Below are positions 45,091 to 53,358 of a stretch of 64,000 nucleotides of DNA, in pieces. This stretch comes from Intestinimonas timonensis (GTDB taxonomy: Bacteria > Bacillota > Clostridia > Oscillospirales > Oscillospiraceae). The position numbers and the translations under genes were made by a program. Location of the stretch: NCBI RefSeq assembly GCF_900626145.1, contig NZ_LR130817.1, positions 552,336-616,335 of the forward strand, given 5' to 3'. Below the pieces are notes generated by a model. It was not told the DNA's origin, did not search any database, and was given only the letters and a program-made list of their open reading frames with translations. Each line of letters begins with the position of its first letter. Position 1 is the first letter of the stretch.

Positions 45091-47811
45091 ATGAACCCCA
45101 TCGCGGAAGATATTTTGATGCACTATGGCGTCAAGCGGCGCTCTGGGCGCTACCCCTGGGGTTCTGGTGAAAACCCCTATCAGCATGGCGGCGACTTTCT
45201 GGCCAGAGTGGAAGAACTCGAAGCCATGGGAAAGAGCCAAAAAGAAATTGCCGAAGAACTGAAGATGTCCACTACTGACCTTCGTATGCAGGTTCGGGTG
45301 GCAAAGCATGAGCGACGGGCTCTCCAGGCGGAACGGGCCAAGTCCCTTCGTGAAGAAGGAAAGACTCTCGATGAGATTGCCAAAATCATGGGGTACAACA
45401 ACGACTCCTCGGTTCGTGCGCTTCTCAATGAAAACACCGCCAGCAACAAGAACAAGGCCCTTGCTACCGCCGAGGCATTGAAGAAAGAGCTGGCAGTAAA
45501 AGGGGCTCTTGATGTTGGCGAGGGCGTAGAGCAGCAGCTTGGCGTCTCGAAAGGAGTTCTTCAGGAAGCTCTGTTCATTTTGGAAACAGAAGGTTATAAC
45601 CGATATGGCGTTGGAGTCCCTCAGGTGAACGATCCCAAGAAGCGGACAATCACTCCGGTTATTTCGGTTCCCGACATCGAGCAGAGAGACGCCTACCAGA
45701 ACCTCGACATCATCAAGTCGGTGGGCGACTATCACTCTTCGGATGGAGGCGCATCCTGGGATAAGCGCGAGTATCCGGCAAGCATCGATTCAAGCCGAGT
45801 CAAGGTGCTCTATGGGGATGAGGGCGGCTCGAACAAGGACGGAGTCATTGAAATTCGTCGTGGCGTTGCAGACCTTGACCTGGGAAACGCTCACTATGCG
45901 CAGGTACGCATTCTTGTGGATGGGACGCATTACCTCAAGGGCATGGCCATGTATTCTGATGACATGCCGGAGGGGTGTGACATCGTGTTTAACACGAACA
46001 AGCACTCCGGAACGCCCAAGATGGATGTATTCAAAAAGATTCAGGATGACCCAGACAATCCTTTCGGCGCATTCATCAAGGCCAACGGTCAGAGCTACTA
46101 CCCCGACCCGAATGGCAAGTACACAGACCCGATTACCGGCGAGAAAAAATCTTTGTCGGCCATCAATAAGCTGAAGGAGGAGGGTGACTGGGACAAGATG
46201 AGTAAGAACTTGTCCTCCCAGTTCCTATCCAAGCAGCCCATCAAACTGATCCAGAAGCAGTTGGATTTGACCTATGCCGATGCGGCCGATGAATTCGCCG
46301 AGATTTGCTCTCTGAACAACCCGACTATCAAGCGGAAGCTTCTTATGGACTTTGCAGATGAATGTGATTCTGCCGTCGTCCATCTGAAAGCGGCCGCCCT
46401 CCCCCGGCAGAGCACACAGGTCATCCTGCCTATCACAGCAATGAAGGAAACGGAAATCTATGCCCCCAACTATCGTAACGGTGAGAAAGTTGTGCTGATC
46501 CGCTACCCTCATGGCGGAACCTTTGAAATTCCGGAGTTGACGGTCAACAACAAGAATCAGTCGGCCATCTCCGTTCTCGGCAAGAACATCAGGGATGCGG
46601 TCGGCATCAACCCGAAGGTGGCGGAACGGCTGTCCGGCGCGGACTTTGATGGCGACCAGGTTGTTGTCATTCCTGTTGGCGGAAAGGTTTCTGTAAAATC
46701 TACCCCCGCCCTGGAGGGGTTGAAAGGTTTCGACCCTAAAACGGAATACTCCACCGAGGGGAAGACCGGTATCCGGCTTCTCTCAAAAGAAGCCACCCAG
46801 ATCGAGATGGGGAAGATTTCCAACCTCATCACCGATATGACCTTAAAAGGGGCCCCCACCGAGGACATCACGAAAGCTGTCAGACACAGCATGGTCGTCA
46901 TCGATGCGGCAAAGCACAAACTCGACTACAAGCGTTCGGAGATTGAAAACGACATCCCCACCCTTCGTAAGCGGTGGCAGGGTTACACTGACCCCGAAAC
47001 CGGCAAAGAGAAAGGTGGTGCCTCCACCCTGCTTTCCAGGCGCAAGCAGACCGTCGATGTTCCCGAGCGTCAGGGCAGTGGACGCATTGACCGGGAGACT
47101 GGCGAAGTCGTCTATAAGGAGTCTGGTCGAACCTATATAGACCCTAAGACTGGGAAAACAGTTCAGGCCACGACGAAGATCAAGTTGCTGGAGAAAACCA
47201 AGGATGTTCGCACCTTGTCCTCTGGCACCGTTCAGGAAGATGCCTATGCCGACTATGCCAATCGTATGAAAGCACTCGCCAACCAGGCGAGACTTGAGTA
47301 TCTGGATACGCCGACATTGGTACGGAACGCCAGCGCAGCAAAAACATATGCGCCTGAAGTCGCAAGGCTGACCAGTGCACTGAAGACTGCGCAGCTTAAC
47401 GCCCCTAAGGAACGTGAGGCCCAGCGCATCGCCAATGCTCAGGTAAAGGCCAAGGTTCAGGCGAACAATGTCACCGACAAAGACGAAATCTCTAAGATTC
47501 GTCGTGCAGCGATCAGTGACGCTCGCGTTTCCACTGGTGCAAGCGGAAAAGGAACGCGCATTACGATCTCCGATGGAGAATGGGAAGCAATCCAAGCTGG
47601 CGCGATCTCTGATACAACCTTGAAAGAGATTCTTCGTTACTCTGATCCCGATGTCGTCCGGGAGCGCGCAACCCCAAGAGCATCGACGCAGCTGTCTGAA
47701 GCTCGTGTCAATCGCATTAAAGCGATGGCCAATTCTGGAAGCACCAACTCCGAAATTGCAGATGCTTTGGGCATTTCGCCTTCTGTCGTTTCCAAGTATC
47801 TCAATGAGTAA
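45091..47811 (+). CDS. Single-chain RNA polymerase, YonO-like (putative)
   Basis: 906 residues. The key evidence is SGADFDGDQVVVIP with D518, D520 and D522, equivalent to the NADFDGDQM metal site of beta-prime and to the DxDGD of YonO-like and RdRp-like two-barrel polymerases. Near residue 282, YLKGMAMYSDDMPEGCDIVF resembles the lysine-bearing partner barrel. The length matches YonO of SP-beta as I recall it. Residues 1-31 hold HYGVKRRSGRYPWGSGENPY, akin to the virion-protein tag, then an HTH (AEELKMSTTDLRMQVR); the last 20 residues form another HTH (NSEIADALGISPSVVSKYL). Its position just before the late operon suggests transcription of late genes. Confidence 0.8.
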   Translation: MNPIAEDILMHYGVKRRSGRYPWGSGENPYQHGGDFLARVEELEAMGKSQKEIAEELKMSTTDLRMQVRVAKHERRALQAERAKSLREEGKTLDEIAKIMGYNNDSSVRALLNENTASNKNKALATAEALKKELAVKGALDVGEGVEQQLGVSKGVLQEALFILETEGYNRYGVGVPQVNDPKKRTITPVISVPDIEQRDAYQNLDIIKSVGDYHSSDGGASWDKREYPASIDSSRVKVLYGDEGGSNKDGVIEIRRGVADLDLGNAHYAQVRILVDGTHYLKGMAMYSDDMPEGCDIVFNTNKHSGTPKMDVFKKIQDDPDNPFGAFIKANGQSYYPDPNGKYTDPITGEKKSLSAINKLKEEGDWDKMSKNLSSQFLSKQPIKLIQKQLDLTYADAADEFAEICSLNNPTIKRKLLMDFADECDSAVVHLKAAALPRQSTQVILPITAMKETEIYAPNYRNGEKVVLIRYPHGGTFEIPELTVNNKNQSAISVLGKNIRDAVGINPKVAERLSGADFDGDQVVVIPVGGKVSVKSTPALEGLKGFDPKTEYSTEGKTGIRLLSKEATQIEMGKISNLITDMTLKGAPTEDITKAVRHSMVVIDAAKHKLDYKRSEIENDIPTLRKRWQGYTDPETGKEKGGASTLLSRRKQTVDVPERQGSGRIDRETGEVVYKESGRTYIDPKTGKTVQATTKIKLLEKTKDVRTLSSGTVQEDAYADYANRMKALANQARLEYLDTPTLVRNASAAKTYAPEVARLTSALKTAQLNAPKEREAQRIANAQVKAKVQANNVTDKDEISKIRRAAISDARVSTGASGKGTRITISDGEWEAIQAGAISDTTLKEILRYSDPDVVRERATPRASTQLSEARVNRIKAMANSGSTNSEIADALGISPSVVSKYLNE

Positions 47812-47829
47812 GAAAGGAAGTGAGAGCGA

Positions 47830-48093
47830 ATGGAAATGTGTATGCTTACTACTACCGATAACCCCTACGACCCTTTTACACAGTATGAAGCGTGGTATCG
47901 GTTCGACGAAGACAACGGCTATCATTCCTGCGCTTTCTTAGCGCGCATCGCCCGTACTTCCGATCAGCTCTCTGACAAGGAGAACCAGGAAGAAATCGAG
48001 CGAGCAATCAACGATATCATCAAGTACGACCCCCTGGGCATCTATAAAAAGGTCAAGAAGATTGTGCAATCCGAGCCTGCCGTGACCGCATGA
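47830..48093 (+). CDS. Conserved small phage protein
   Basis: 87 residues, MEMCMLTTTDNPYDPFTQYE...WYRFDEDNGYHSCAFLARIA, a very recurrent protein of Firmicute phages usually close to the terminase. Its function is unknown. A terminator follows at 48119. Confidence 0.65.
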   Translation: MEMCMLTTTDNPYDPFTQYEAWYRFDEDNGYHSCAFLARIARTSDQLSDKENQEEIERAINDIIKYDPLGIYKKVKKIVQSEPAVTA

Positions 48094-48118
48094 TGGTAAA
48101 CCGATGGTAGCCATTGGG

Positions 48119-48156
48119 AAAGAAACGTTCTCTCATCAGGAGTGCGTTTCTTTTTG
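48119..48156 (+). terminator. Intrinsic terminator closing the early/middle operon
   Basis: AAGAAACG / CGTTTCTT hairpin followed by TTTTTG. Confidence 0.7.
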
Positions 48157-48532
48157 TCATTTATGGGACAAATTCAACCCACCGGCTGCGGATCACGGCC
48201 TCGAACTCATTCAAAGGGTATAGGGGGTCCCTCCGAAATGGCACCCCCTCTGCATCGCGTTGGTCTTTGAAAATTCTCCGGGGGATATTTTTGAAAAATG
48301 GGTTCGGTTTGGGGCGGCGTTTGAACAAGCCCGCAAGACGAGCACTCACTGGCAAGGACTCTTTTTATCTGGTTGGAACCTCCTTTTTCCTCCAGAGGCA
48401 TTGCATTACCTCCAATGTCATTTTTCTCCACTTGCCGGCGGATCGTTTGTGCGGGCTTCTTCAAATGCCGCCCTGAACTACCCATAAACACATGGAAAAC
48501 AAAACAGAAGTTATGGAGAGGGGGCGTCAAGC
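48157..48532. other. Non-coding region, putative packaging (cos/pac) site
   Basis: About 375 bases directly upstream of the terminase-associated genes with no credible gene. AGGGGGT (48222-48228) pairs with ACCCCCT (48243-48249), followed by CTCCGGGGGATATTTTTGAA near 48275. C/G-run clusters next to terminase genes are typical of packaging initiation sites in Firmicute siphophages, so a cos or pac function is likely but unproven. A late promoter should also lie here; I cannot pick one confidently. Confidence 0.4.
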
Positions 48533-48871
48533 GTGGCAAAACCCATCAAGTCTTCCGGCAGTCAGGCAGGGAAACGCCGCGCCGCCTTGACGCCGGAGGG
48601 CCGCGAGAACCAACTGATCGACCTGGCGGTATCTCTTGTGGAAAAGCGGCTGCTGGAAGGGACCGCCTCCTCTCAGGAGGTCACCACCATCCTGAAGCTG
48701 GGGACCACGAGGGCCCGCCTTGAGAATGAGCGGCTGGCCAAGGAGGTGGAGCTGGTCCAGGCCAAGACCGAGGCTTATAAATCCGGAGTCCGGATGGATG
48801 AGCTTTACGAGAAGGCCATGGCCGCGTTCAAGCGATACAGCGGACAGGAGGAGGACGAGGATGAGTATTAG
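48533..48871 (+). CDS. Terminase-associated protein (possible small subunit)
   Basis: 112 residues from GTG 48533 behind GAGAGGGGG. It is helical and charged: LTPEGRENQLIDLAVSLVEK, then TTRARLENERLAKEVELVQA. The position before an HNH nuclease, and the helical oligomerisation pattern, resemble small terminase subunits, though no clear HTH is visible. It overlaps the HNH gene. Confidence 0.5.
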   Translation: MAKPIKSSGSQAGKRRAALTPEGRENQLIDLAVSLVEKRLLEGTASSQEVTTILKLGTTRARLENERLAKEVELVQAKTEAYKSGVRMDELYEKAMAAFKRYSGQEEDEDEY

Positions 48872-49277
48872 GTGCTACTCCGAGCTGATCCAACTCCCCA
48901 CCTTCCTGGACCGCTATCAGTACCTCCGTCTGGATGGCGTTGTCGGAGAGGAGACCTTCGGCTTTGACCGGTATATGAATCAGGCTTTTTACAAGTCGCC
49001 GGAGTGGCGGCGGGTGCGTGACGCGGTGATCGCCCGGGACCTGGGGTGTGATTTGGGTGTGGCCGGACGGGAGATATTCCGCCGTCCCATCATTCACCAC
49101 ATGAACCCCATCAGTCCAAAGGACATCCGGGATCGGGTGGAGATGATCCTCGACCCGGAGTACCTGATCACCACCATCCACGAAACTCATCTGGCCATTC
49201 ACTACGGCGATGAGAACCTGCTGCTTCCGGAGCCGGTCGTACGAAGGCCCAACGACACCTGCCTCTGGAAAATGTAG
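48861..49277 (+). CDS. HNH endonuclease-like protein
   Basis: 138 residues starting MSIRCYSELIQLPTFLDRYQ. WRRVRDAVIARDLGCDLGVA, RRPIIHHMNPISPKDI and THLAIHYGDENLLL are the pattern of phage HNH proteins adjacent to terminase (H-H-N/M-P and THxAIHYG). Such HNH proteins assist terminase cleavage at cos sites. The usual CxxC pairs are missing. Confidence 0.7.
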   Translation: MSIRCYSELIQLPTFLDRYQYLRLDGVVGEETFGFDRYMNQAFYKSPEWRRVRDAVIARDLGCDLGVAGREIFRRPIIHHMNPISPKDIRDRVEMILDPEYLITTIHETHLAIHYGDENLLLPEPVVRRPNDTCLWKM

Positions 49278-49434
49278 AAAAGAGGGACGACACTCCGCCC
49301 TTCTTTTCCGGCTTGCTAAGTCTTGATCTTGGCTTTCCCGTGACCGTTGTTCCGCTGGAAATGCGGACTGTGACAACCTTCACGCTTCCGGCCTGACTTT
49401 TGGACTTAGCAGCTTTTGCGCTTAACCGTTTCAT
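49168..49434 (-). CDS. Small basic protein, leftward, overlapping the HNH gene
   Basis: 88 residues from ATG 49434. A perfect AAAGGAGG stands nine bases before the start. The first 50 residues (MKRLSAKAAKSKSQAGSVKV, TGKPRSRLSKPEKKGG) are very basic. The 3' half lies antisense to the HNH gene and may be non-functional sequence. It is the only leftward candidate in the late region. The family is unknown. Confidence 0.4.
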   Translation of the reverse strand: MKRLSAKAAKSKSQAGSVKVVTVRISSGTTVTGKPRSRLSKPEKKGGVSSLFSTFSRGRCRWAFVRPAPEAAGSHRRSEWPDEFRGWW

Positions 49435-49547
49435 GTCGTTTCTACCTCCTTTCGCAGGGATGAATCAATCATGTGGCCCAGGAGCGGCATGGAACGGGCG
49501 CACCTTATGACAACACAACTTTTCGCTATAAGCAAGGAGGCGGCGCC

Positions 49548-49778
49548 ATGGAAGGTAATCCGGGAAGGGCACCCAGGCTCGTGGGAGTCGTGGTGAACTG
49601 CCTCGACCTGACCATCCGTAAAAGCCCCGGCAATGAGGCGGAGGTCACAGGACATCTATCGGTCCTGACCGAAGTTCTGGTCGATATGGACAAGTCAACG
49701 GAGGACTTCTACCGGGTGCTCGCCAGAAACGGCGTCGCCGGGTTCTGTCCGAAGAAGTACGTGGCGATCCGCCGGTAA
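49548..49778 (+). CDS. SH3-like small protein
   Basis: 76 residues, MEGNPGRAPRLVGVVVNCLD, ending FYRVLARNGVAGFCPKKYVA, the classic bacterial SH3 pattern (WxxVxxxxxxGWxxxxYL). CAAGGAGG lies upstream. In phages SH3 modules can mediate wall or protein binding; the role here is unknown. Confidence 0.6.
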   Translation: MEGNPGRAPRLVGVVVNCLDLTIRKSPGNEAEVTGHLSVLTEVLVDMDKSTEDFYRVLARNGVAGFCPKKYVAIRR

Positions 49779-49788
49779 GGAGAGTGCT

Positions 49789-50172
49789 ATGGAGATCACA
49801 GAAAGCGTCCTGACATCTGTCAAGAAACTGCTGGGGATCGACGAAGGCTACACGCACTTTGACGCCGACATTGTAATGCACATCAACAGCGTGTTTTCGA
49901 TTCTGACACAGATGGGGGTCGGGCCGGCAAACGGATTCTCCATTACGGGGAAAGACGAAGGCTGGTCCGATTTCATTTCTGGCGGGGCCGTCCTGCCCCT
50001 GGTCAAATCTTATGTCGGCCTGAAGGTGCGCCTGCTGTTTGACCCGCCCCTCAGCTCTGCGGCCGTCGAGTCTATGAACCGGCAGATCAGCGAGTTTGAG
50101 TGGCGGCTTTTCGTTGCGGCAGACCCAGTCGAACCCACCAGCGGGAAGGAGGAACTTCAAAATGGAGCATGA
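49789..50172 (+). CDS. Head-tail connector-like protein (gp6 type)
   Basis: 127 residues. VLTSVKKLLGIDEGYTHFDA, DIVMHINSVFSILTQMGVGP and YVGLKVRLLFDPPLSSAAVE reproduce the helical gp6-like (Phage_connect_1) head completion proteins. Its place ahead of terminase is shifted from the usual order. Confidence 0.7.
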   Translation: MEITESVLTSVKKLLGIDEGYTHFDADIVMHINSVFSILTQMGVGPANGFSITGKDEGWSDFISGGAVLPLVKSYVGLKVRLLFDPPLSSAAVESMNRQISEFEWRLFVAADPVEPTSGKEELQNGA

Positions 50173-50677
50173 TGCATTACTGCACTACGGAATCAAAGGA
50201 ATGAAGTGGGGCGTGCGCCGTTACCAGAACAAGGACGGTTCGCTGACCCCCAAAGGAGAGGCGCGCTACGACCGTGACAAGCGGGAGAACGCGGCCAAGA
50301 AGAAGGAAAACCGGATTGACCTCTCCCAGCCTGATCCGAAGCGCTGGGCAAAGGAGGACCTGGAGCGCACCAAGCGCACCGTGGACGCCAGCGCCAACCT
50401 GGCCAAGGAGCTGAAGAAGCTGGACGAGAGCACCACTTCCAAGCCGACACCAAAGCGGATGGACCTGTCCAAGATGAGCGACAAGGAGATGCGGGATCAG
50501 ATTAACCGGGAGCTGCTGGAACGGCAGTATAACCAGCTGTTCGCGGAAGTGCCTGCCGCTCAGGTCTCCAAGGGCCGCGAAGCGCTCAAGACCACGCTGG
50601 AAGTTGCCGGCAGCGTTCTGGCCATTGGCAGCAGCGCACTGGGCATCGCGTTGGCCATCAAGGAACTGAAGGGCTGA
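50162..50677 (+). CDS. HYGIKGMKWGVR-tagged protein 1
   Basis: 171 residues starting MEHDALLHYGIKGMKWGVRR after AAGGAGG. The tag at residues 7-20 is followed by YQNKDGSLTPKGEARYDRD, a long charged helix and a C-terminal hydrophobic segment (TLEVAGSVLAIGSSALGIAL). The tag opens many Firmicute phage proteins in the head region. I infer a virion-associated or ejected protein. It is a paralogue of the genes at 53359 and 53933. Confidence 0.65.
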   Translation: MEHDALLHYGIKGMKWGVRRYQNKDGSLTPKGEARYDRDKRENAAKKKENRIDLSQPDPKRWAKEDLERTKRTVDASANLAKELKKLDESTTSKPTPKRMDLSKMSDKEMRDQINRELLERQYNQLFAEVPAAQVSKGREALKTTLEVAGSVLAIGSSALGIALAIKELKG

Positions 50678-50688
50678 GGTGAGTCGGT

Positions 50689-51573
50689 ATGGAGCTGCGC
50701 CACCACGGCATTTTGGGCCAGAAATGGGGCGTGCGCAACGGCCCGCCCTATCCATTGAGCGGCGGTGACTATACTCCGTCCCAGCGGAAGGCCATTTCCA
50801 ACAAACGCAAAAGCGGCAACAGCATCTACAACAAGAAGCACTTCGATGAGGTGCTGAAGGTTGATAAGACCACGCTGAGCACGCTGTCCTATGATAAGGA
50901 CCGGACCAAGAACGCCGATATGTTCTACGCCACCCACCATGCTCTGGATAAACACCAGTACAACGCCCTGTTCAACCGGCCGATTCCCCAGACGGTCTAT
51001 GATAAGGATGGAAAGGCGATCGGCACAGGTTCGTTCATGAAGTACCGGATCGACAATTCCCTCAAGACCGACCTGAAGGTGGCCAGCGAGGATTCCGGAG
51101 CCAAGGTCTTTATGGACCTCTATAAGAAGGACCGGGATTTCTACAACTTTGTCACTGACCGGGAGCGGATGCAGGGGTACTTTGTAAACGACAAGTACAA
51201 GTTCAAGGGCTACCGCGAAGCAGCGGCCGTCCTTGGGAAGATGCGGGAGCCGGACTACAAGCCGACCTCCGATGACCTTCAGACCGTGTACCGGATGTTC
51301 AACTACGTCATCCCCTATGACGGTCAGGGCGACAGCCGAAAGGGACGCGATATGTATAACCAGCGCACCAAGTTCTTCCATGCGTGCAAGGAGGCCGGTT
51401 ATGGCGCAGTTCTGGACACGAACGACGCCATATACGGCGGGTTCAAGGCCAAGTCACCCATTATCGTGTTCGATATGGAGCAGGTGGTCCCGAAAGACGT
51501 CTACCGCACAAATCTGACGGATCAGAAGTTTTCCACTCTGGTCCTGGTCGGCCGGAAGCTGCTGGGCTTGTAA
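50689..51573 (+). CDS. HHGILGQKWGVR-tagged protein 2
   Basis: 294 residues starting MELRHHGILGQKWGVRNGPP. After the tag and YPLSGGDYTPSQRKAI comes a domain of about 240 residues (KADMFYATHHALDKHQYNAL-like, EAGYGAVLDTNDAIYGGFKA, SPIIVFD) that I do not recognise. It may be a virion-borne effector. The tag matches that inside the DUF5662 protein (NGPPYPL ending). Confidence 0.6.
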   Translation: MELRHHGILGQKWGVRNGPPYPLSGGDYTPSQRKAISNKRKSGNSIYNKKHFDEVLKVDKTTLSTLSYDKDRTKNADMFYATHHALDKHQYNALFNRPIPQTVYDKDGKAIGTGSFMKYRIDNSLKTDLKVASEDSGAKVFMDLYKKDRDFYNFVTDRERMQGYFVNDKYKFKGYREAAAVLGKMREPDYKPTSDDLQTVYRMFNYVIPYDGQGDSRKGRDMYNQRTKFFHACKEAGYGAVLDTNDAIYGGFKAKSPIIVFDMEQVVPKDVYRTNLTDQKFSTLVLVGRKLLGL

Positions 51574-51591
51574 CGGGAGGCGGGTGCGTAC

Positions 51592-53340
51592 ATGTTATCC
51601 AACACCGCCGTCCCCCGTTATTATGGAGCATTTCGGGACGCCGTTCTCCGAGGGGATATTCACGTCTGCAAGGAAGTGGCGATGGAGATGTGGCGGATCG
51701 ACCGCCTGATCGAGTCACCGGGATATTACTACGATGACCGGGCGGTGGAGGGATGGATTGAGTTCTGCGAGAACGAGCTGACCCTAACTGATGGCTCCGA
51801 CCTGCATCTTCTGGATACCTTCAAGCTCTGGGGCGAACAGGTGTTTGGATGGTACTATTTCGACGACCGCTCTGTCTATGTGCCGAACCCGGATGGACGG
51901 GGCGGCCGGTATGTGACGAAGCGGGTCAAGCAGCGGCTGACCAAGAAGCAGTACCTCATTGTGGGAAGAGGCGCGGCCAAGTCCCTCTACGACTCCTGCA
52001 TCCAGGCCTATTTCTGTGTGGTGGACGGCTCGACGACCCATCAGATCACGACGGCCCCCACCATGAAGCAGGCGGAGGAGATCGTCAACCCCATCAAGAC
52101 CGCCATCACCAGAGCGAGAGGCCCTGTGTTTCAGTTCATGACCGAGGGTTCCTTGCAGAACACCACCGGCTCCAGAGCCAACCGCGTCAAGCTGGCCTCT
52201 ACAAAGAAGGGGATCGAGAACTTCATCTCCGGCTCCCTGGTGGAGGTCCGTCCCATGTCGGTGGACAAGCTCCAGGGACTCCGCTGCAAAGTGGCCACGG
52301 TGGATGAGTGGCTTTCTTCGGCGGACGCCCGGGAGGATGTCATCGGTGCCATTGAGCAGGGCGCATCCAAGCTGGACGACTACCTGATCATCGCCACCAG
52401 CTCCGAGGGCACGGTCCGAAACGGAGCGGGCGATACCATCAAAATGGAGCTGATGAACATTCTTCAGGGTATCGGCCCTCCCCAGGAGCACGTGTCCATC
52501 TGGTGGTACAAGCTGGACTCCGTGGAAGAGGTCGCCTATCCGGGCATGTGGATCAAGGCAAACCCCAATCTGGGAAAGACCGTGACCTACGAGACCTACC
52601 AGAAGGACGTTGACCGGGCAGAAACGGCCCCCGCCACCCGCAACGATATGCTGGCAAAGCGGTTCGGGCTGCCCATGGAGGGCTACACCTACTACTTCAC
52701 CTATGAGGAGACTCTCCCCCATCGCCGGCAGAGATTTTGGCAGATGCCCTGCTCCCTGGGGGCAGACCTTTCCCAGGGCGACGACTTCTGCTCCTTTACC
52801 TTCCTGTTTCCTCTTCGGGATGGCTCCTTTGGCGTCAAGACCCGAAACTACATCACATCGCTGACCCTGCACAAGCTGCCGGCGGCCATGCGGGTGAAGT
52901 ATGAGGACTTCATGGCGGAGGGGAGCCTGATCGTCATGGAGGGTACTGTTCTGGACATGATGCAGGTCTACGATGACCTGGACGAGCACATCATCAACCG
53001 GGGCTATGACGTGCGCTGCTTTGGCTACGACCCATACAACGCCCAGGAGTTCATCAAGCGGTGGACAGATGAAAACGGCCCCTTCGGCGTAGAAGTGGTC
53101 CGACAGGGTTCCCGGACGGAATCTGTCCCTCTGGGCGAGCTGAAAAAGCTGGCCGGAGAGCGTATGCTGCTCTTTGACGAGGAGCTGCTCACCTTCTCCA
53201 TGGGAAATTGCATCACCATGGAGGACACCAATGGAAACCGGAAGCTGCTGAAGAAACGGTCCGACCAGAAAATCGACGCTGTGGCGGCCATGATGGATGC
53301 GTATGTGGCCTATAAGCACAATCCAGAAGCATTTGAATAA
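51592..53340 (+). CDS. terL: Terminase large subunit
   Basis: 582 residues. ATPase: a Walker-A-like IVGRGAAKSL (residues 123-132), Walker B VATVDEWLS (~233) and a coupling TSS motif. Nuclease: GADLSQGDD (~391), a middle acidic FGYDP and DAVAAMMDAY at the C terminus. It is the packaging motor and DNA nuclease, of the usual length for Firmicute siphophages. It is preceded by tagged protein 2 and followed by a G10 run. Confidence 0.93.
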   Translation: MLSNTAVPRYYGAFRDAVLRGDIHVCKEVAMEMWRIDRLIESPGYYYDDRAVEGWIEFCENELTLTDGSDLHLLDTFKLWGEQVFGWYYFDDRSVYVPNPDGRGGRYVTKRVKQRLTKKQYLIVGRGAAKSLYDSCIQAYFCVVDGSTTHQITTAPTMKQAEEIVNPIKTAITRARGPVFQFMTEGSLQNTTGSRANRVKLASTKKGIENFISGSLVEVRPMSVDKLQGLRCKVATVDEWLSSADAREDVIGAIEQGASKLDDYLIIATSSEGTVRNGAGDTIKMELMNILQGIGPPQEHVSIWWYKLDSVEEVAYPGMWIKANPNLGKTVTYETYQKDVDRAETAPATRNDMLAKRFGLPMEGYTYYFTYEETLPHRRQRFWQMPCSLGADLSQGDDFCSFTFLFPLRDGSFGVKTRNYITSLTLHKLPAAMRVKYEDFMAEGSLIVMEGTVLDMMQVYDDLDEHIINRGYDVRCFGYDPYNAQEFIKRWTDENGPFGVEVVRQGSRTESVPLGELKKLAGERMLLFDEELLTFSMGNCITMEDTNGNRKLLKKRSDQKIDAVAAMMDAYVAYKHNPEAFE

Positions 53341-53344
53341 AAAA

Positions 53345-53354
53345 GGGGGGGGGG
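53345..53354 (+). repeat. Homopolymeric G10 tract in a ribosome-site position
   Basis: Ten consecutive G stand between the terL stop and ATG 53359, replacing the usual AAAGGAG. Slippage here would change Shine-Dalgarno strength and spacing. Confidence 0.7.
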
Positions 53355-53358
53355 TACT

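Noticed and set aside
48260..48487. A 75-residue rightward frame in the putative packaging region
   Set aside because: No ribosome site, no family resemblance and it crosses the hairpin-rich non-coding region.
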